From NCBI GenBank assembly GCA_002007465.1, contig LNAC01000338.1, forward strand, positions 860,233 to 924,232: a DNA stretch of 64,000 nucleotides, read 5' to 3'. Position numbers and translations under genes: made by a program. The notes under the pieces were generated by a model. That model made no database searches. It was not told where the DNA came from and saw nothing but the letters and a program-made list of their open reading frames with translations. Below are positions 60,502 through 64,000 of the stretch, piece after piece. Numbering within the stretch: the first letter of the stretch is position 1; the number at the start of each line of letters is the position of its first letter. Origin of the DNA: Ailurus styani. Taxonomy: Eukaryota > Chordata > Mammalia > Carnivora > Ailuridae.

Positions 60502-62987
60502 CGGTGACTCGCAATCACAGGAAGGCAACCAAGTTAGAGAAAAGTACACCAGTCTGGACGGTAGGCAGCACTCACTTCTATCCTGGTCCCACCACTTATC
60601 CACTTTTGCCAACTCTGAGATCAGACTCAAAATGGCTAGTTTAGGGCGCCTGGGTGGCTCAGTGGGTTAAAGCCTCTGCCTTCGGCTCAGGTCATGATCT
60701 CAGGGTCCTGGGATCGAGCCCCAAATCGGGCTCCCTGCTCAGCGGGGAGCCTGCTTCCTCCACTCTCTCTGCCTGCCTCTCTGCCTACTTGTAATCTCTC
60801 TCTCTCTCTGTGTCAAATAAATAAATACAATCTTTTTTTAAAAATGGCTAGTTTACAGGGCCTTTAAGATGATAGGGACCGCCTCAAACAAGGGCTGGGG
60901 TCAAGGTGAAGAGACCCGTGTGACTCAGAATTCAGAGGAAATCGTATATTCTCTCTTGTTCAAAGTATGGTGGCTGGAGACTGAGCCAGAGAGCCCTCTG
61001 CTGGGTTCAACCCCAACATGCAAGGATGGCATGAAAACGACAAACACGCTCTTCCTCGCACGTGGTATCCAGACGCTGCCACTAGATGGCGCTAGAACTG
61101 CACATTCCCAACAGACACCCCTGGGGGAGGGACAGGATAAGGATTGCTTTCTGGAAAAAGTAATCTACTGCGGAATTCTTAAATATCTGTGGGAGTGAAT
61201 GAAAGAAACAAGCTGGCTCCTACTGGCTCCTCTTGTTTATGTGTTTGTAAAATGTGCTTGTAAACAGTAGAGCTCAACTAGCAAGAGGGGAAATCCTGTT
61301 GAAATTCTGTGACCCTATTGCATCCTTCCCCTCCGTGGCATGTGCTTCTTTACCCCCCACAGCAGTGGTTCTCAGACTTCCCTGGGGATCGGCATCCCCT
61401 GAGAAACTTAACAAAAAAAAGAGAGGCCTGAGCTCTCTCCACTGGGGCGTCAGACCTCCTGCAAAGCTAATCTGGATTTGAGAGCCTCCCGGGCTCATCC
61501 TCTGGGTTAGCTGGGCCGCAGAATTCTGATGGGCTCCCAGTTTGAGAACCACTACCCAGCATCACAGGGTCCGGTTCTGAGGGGAGTGTGCCTGCCCACC
61601 GCCTCTAACCCCAGCCTCCAGCGCCCTGCCTTCCCCTTCCCCGCCTCCGCAGAGTCCCTGTCCCCCTGACTCTGGGACACGGAACATTCACCAGCTGAGC
61701 TCCAAAGCAGAATAAACCGTATGCAGTCTGTGGACCCTATTTTCTTCCAGGTCTATGGCAGCCGTGCCAACCCCATTTGTTCAAGAAGCTATCTTTCCCT
61801 CCTCACTCGGAGCTCCCCCTTCCTCATGTATAATTGTGTTTTCCATCATTACGTGTCTGTTGACCTTGCCTTGGGCCAGCATGGCGCGGTTTTCACAATG
61901 GTCATTTTATTATTGTGGGAGGCACACCTACCCTCGCCTTTTAGGCGAACACGCCGGGTCCCTGACAGATGAAGCCACCGACGTGCGCTCCTGAACCCCA
62001 GCAGACCTTCACTGCGGGCGGGCCCCCCAGACATCACCGGTTCTCCATCTCTCTTCTGCACCAGGCTTGAGCGAGAAGCCCAGCCCCCAGACCTACCGAG
62101 AGCTCAGAAGAGCCTTGGACATGACGAAAGCCCGGCCCGGCGAGTTCTCCGTCTGCTTCGCTGAACTCCAGCAGAGGTTTTTTCACAACTATCCCAGAAA
62201 GCTGAAGGATTTGATCCTCTTGGTAAAGCACTGGTACCAACAGGTAATTCTCAAATTCCACTTCTAGGGCTGTCGTCCGATTCCTTGTCTCTGAGATCAT
62301 CCATGGCCAGGAAAGTAGGACTCTCTTAAGTATAGAGCTCAGTGCATTTTTTTTAAAGAAGATTTCATTTCTTTAGAGAGAGAGGGAGAGCGTGAGGGGG
62401 CAGGAGGCAGAGGGGGAGAGAGACTTTCAAGCAGACTCCCCGCTGAGCACAGTGCTCCATCTCAGGACCCTGAGATCATGAGCTGAGCCGAAATCTAGAG
62501 TCAGATGCTTAACTGACTGAGCCACCCAGGTGCCCCCAGCTCAGTGTATTTTTGTAACCTTTTGAGCAACACCCAGATCAAAATAGGGCACACTTCCTGC
62601 ATCCCAGCAGCTGCCTCAAGCCCTTTCGCAGTGAATACTCCCGGCACACAACCACCGTCCTAACGACTGTCACCACCAATCAGTTCTGCTCATTTTTGAA
62701 CTTGAAATCAGTGGAATGTGCCATCTGCTCCACGTGATGTCTAAGGGATCGGTCTCTGTTGTTGCACGTATTGTGGTGTTTTGTTGTCCTGTAGGATTCT
62801 GTTGTCTCGGTTTCCCACACTCTTATCCGTTCTGCTAATGGACATTTGGGTCGTGTCCAAATTGGGGCTGTTACGAATTAGGTTATTGTGGCTATTCCCC
62901 TACATGTCTTTTTGTGAGTTGAAGCACTCATTTCTCTTGGGTAAATATGCAGGAGTGGACGTGCTGGGTCATAAGTTACCTGAATAC

Positions 62988-63031
<44 letters not shown>

Positions 63032-63821
63032 ATGGATACATATGTACGTGACATATTTATTTATGTATATACGTGCACATAATACATACATTTGCAGACT
63101 ATATACTATATTGCTACATAGTATATAAAACATATACCATTACATAAATATATATAATAATATGTATATTGAACTTTTTTAAAAAAGATTTTTATTTATT
63201 TATTTGACAGAGAGAGAGATCACAAGGAGGCAGAGAGGCAGGCAGAGAGAGAGGGGGAAGCAGGCTCCCTGCTGAGCCGAGAGCCCAATGCAGGGCTCGA
63301 TCCCAGGACCCTGAGATCACGACCTGAGCCGAAGGCAGAGGCTTAACCCACTGAGCCACCCAGGCGCCCCTATATATTGAACTTTAAGAAGTACTGCTAG
63401 TTTTCCCAAACGGTTGTACCTAATAACACTCCCACCAGCAACGTACAGCAGTTTCAGGTTCTCCACACCCTTGCCAACACTTGATACTAAAATCCATCAG
63501 ATTGTAGGCATGTCCTCCTTTAGGCATGGCAGTGGCAGGGGAAGTGGGTCCCCAGATTAGCCACTGCCCCTTTCTTCTCCCACAGTGCCAGGAAAAGCTG
63601 AAAGTTCTGTCCCGACTGCCCGTGTATGCCTTGGAGCTGCTCACAGTCTATGCCTGGGAACAGGGGTGCAGAGCAGAAAACTTTGACATGGCAGAAGGCG
63701 TCCGCACCGTCCTGAAGTTAATTGGACAGCCGGAGCAGCTGTGTGTCTATTGGGTCGTCAACTACAACTTTGAGAACGACACGGTCCGGAACATTCTGCT
63801 GAGCCAGCTCCGGTCATCGAG
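57172..63821 (+). CDS. OAS2: 2'-5'-oligoadenylate synthetase 2, first four coding exons (continues beyond window)
   Basis: OAS2 has two OAS domains and makes 2'-5' oligoadenylates for RNase L. Exons seen: 57172-57348, 58918-59188, 62065-62243 and 63586-63821, with AG/GT junctions and joining phases. They cover most of domain I; exon 5 of this domain and all of domain II lie outside. The N-terminus MGIWAS fits the N-myristoylation pattern MGxxxS, as in human OAS2 (MGNGES). Domain I is catalytically degenerate: [11 protein letters not shown] lacks the second aspartate and [10 protein letters not shown] the third. Exon 3 has [11 protein letters not shown], exon 4 [15 protein letters not shown] and [18 protein letters not shown]. 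The start is supported by the myristoylation motif, by PYEECQRQI at the family position and by the ISRE upstream. Confidence 0.94.
57520..57695 (+). repeat. MIR-type ancient SINE in OAS2 intron 1
   Basis: 'ggcaggttgcttaacctctc' followed by 'gaatctataaaacgggagag' and 'ttgtgcttgataaatgagct' is the MIR order. Confidence 0.8.
58200..58420 (-). repeat. Probable L1-type remnant, antisense, in OAS2 intron 1
   Basis: 'cagcccaatggattgccaca' and 'cacctgtgtcacctacgccc' resemble old antisense L1. Related phrases resume after the small MITE, up to about 58800. Confidence 0.5.
58444..58540. mobile_element. Small palindromic MITE in OAS2 intron 1
   Basis: GGGGTGACCAACCGTGG...CCCGGGAC on the left pairs with GTCCCGGG...AGGTTGGTCGCC on the right, with a short spacer between. 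The structure is that of a DNA-transposon-derived palindrome; I do not assign a family. Confidence 0.65.
59450..59605 (+). mobile_element. MER5-like hAT MITE in OAS2 intron 2
   Basis: 'cagagtttctcaaactatga', 'aatcaccaggaaaccttgtt' and 'aggctctgattcaggagatt' match the MER5A layout. Confidence 0.75.
59750..60260. repeat. (GGAT)n/(GGAA)n tetranucleotide satellite in OAS2 intron 2
   Basis: Alternating blocks of ATGG and AAGG units with GATATGATAGATTGGATAGATG spacers, in which the block order recurs several times as a higher-order repeat. An N at 59847 sits between near-identical copies, so the true length is uncertain. Lysine/aspartate/tryptophan-rich open frames here are artefacts. Confidence 0.95.
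60471..60497. repeat. (CA)n microsatellite
   Basis: About 13 CA units in OAS2 intron 2. Confidence 0.94.
60644..60840 (+). mobile_element. Can-SINE in OAS2 intron 2
   Basis: Head GGGCGCCTGGGTGGCTCAGTG. The perfect target-site duplication aaaatggctagttta occurs on both sides. A young copy. Confidence 0.97.
61373..61553 (+). mobile_element. MER5-like hAT MITE in OAS2 intron 2
   Basis: Terminal inverted repeats cagtggttctcagactt and agtttgagaaccactac bracket the usual 'gcaaagctaatctggatttg' and 'cagaattctgatgggctccc'. It is nearly full length. Confidence 0.8.
62347..62537 (-). mobile_element. Can-SINE, antisense, in OAS2 intron 3
   Basis: 'ttttttttaaagaagatttc' to 'tgagccacccaggtgccccc'. The flanks agctcagtgcattt and agctcagtgtattt are a target-site duplication with one change. 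Confidence 0.94.
62990..63032. repeat. (GATA)n microsatellite
   Basis: Nine or ten GATA units, followed by AT-rich degenerate ATATAC sequence to about 63170. Confidence 0.95.
63175..63370 (-). mobile_element. Can-SINE, antisense, in OAS2 intron 3
   Basis: 'tttttttaaaaaagattttt' to 'gagccacccaggcgcccc'. The target-site duplication tatattgaacttt is on both sides. Confidence 0.96.
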
Positions 63822-64000
63822 GTAGCAAGCTTCCCTCCACCCTCTCTCTTTCCCTGTTCGCCTGCAAGCCAGGCTGCACCCCTTAGCGTGAGGGCTCAGC
63901 CCCGTCCCTCCCAGCCGGGGCTGCAGCAAGGGAACCCCAGCAACGGTGGGGAGGGAGGCAGGGCGGGGCGCACCTGAAAGAGGGGAACCTGACCGGTGCT

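Larger units (their letters stand above)
62540..63535 (-). mobile_element. L1 3'-region remnant, antisense, in OAS2 intron 3
   Basis: 'gagcaacacccagatcaaaa', 'tggacatttgggtcgtgtcc' and, after the inserted SINE and (GATA)n, 'ctcccaccagcaacgtacag'. It is split by a Can-SINE at 63175-63370. Confidence 0.8.

Noticed and set aside
62990..63032. (GATA)n and the direct repeats considered as a CRISPR-like array
   Set aside because: They are simple microsatellites without unique spacers, and the host is a mammal.

Overview
This is nuclear DNA of a carnivoran mammal. The genes are split by GT-AG introns, and the window holds at least 27 tRNA-derived Can-SINE insertions in both orientations, many flanked by target-site duplications (TSDs). 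It also has MIR, L2, L1 and MER5-type fossils and mammalian microsatellites. The SINE subfamily (heads reading 'cagtgggttaaagc', bodies ending 'ctgcctacttgtgatctc') suggests a mustelid-like species, but this is an inference.

All genes are on the + strand, in the order RPH3A (3' end), OAS1, OAS3, OAS2 (5' part). This is the order of human 12q24.13. RPH3A contributes its last three coding exons (3148-7105), encoding most of the second C2 domain. OAS1 (14704-25384) is complete: 6 coding exons, 400 codons, catalytic Asp75/77/148, and a C-terminal CaaX box (CAIL) like human p46. OAS3 (31816-48922) is complete: 16 coding exons and 1086 codons, forming three tandem OAS domains of which only the third keeps the catalytic aspartates. 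OAS2 begins at 57172 and runs off the right edge after exon 4; its N-terminus keeps a myristoylation-type MGxxxS motif and its first domain is catalytically degenerate. Each OAS promoter has a clear interferon-stimulated response element (ISRE).

The three OAS genes work as one antiviral module. Interferon drives ISRE-dependent transcription; the enzymes sense double-stranded RNA and make 2'-5' oligoadenylates, which activate RNase L (encoded elsewhere). The isoforms differ in RNA length preference (a family property) and in membrane anchoring (visible here: prenylation for OAS1, myristoylation for OAS2).

I found no unknown gene system. The most interesting observations are a probable gene-conversion tract between OAS3 domains I and II (exons 3 and 8), with a KHWY-to-KQWY change in domain II; the p46-type CaaX terminus of OAS1; a palindromic MITE resembling MER53 with a miR-1302-like stem in OAS3 intron 14; a candidate solo LTR just upstream of OAS1; and a local repeat of unknown origin around the 3' end of OAS3. 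Three single-N positions flanked by exact or near-exact direct repeats look like unmerged assembly overlaps. Two longer N gaps lie at 7514-7615 and 19322-19378.
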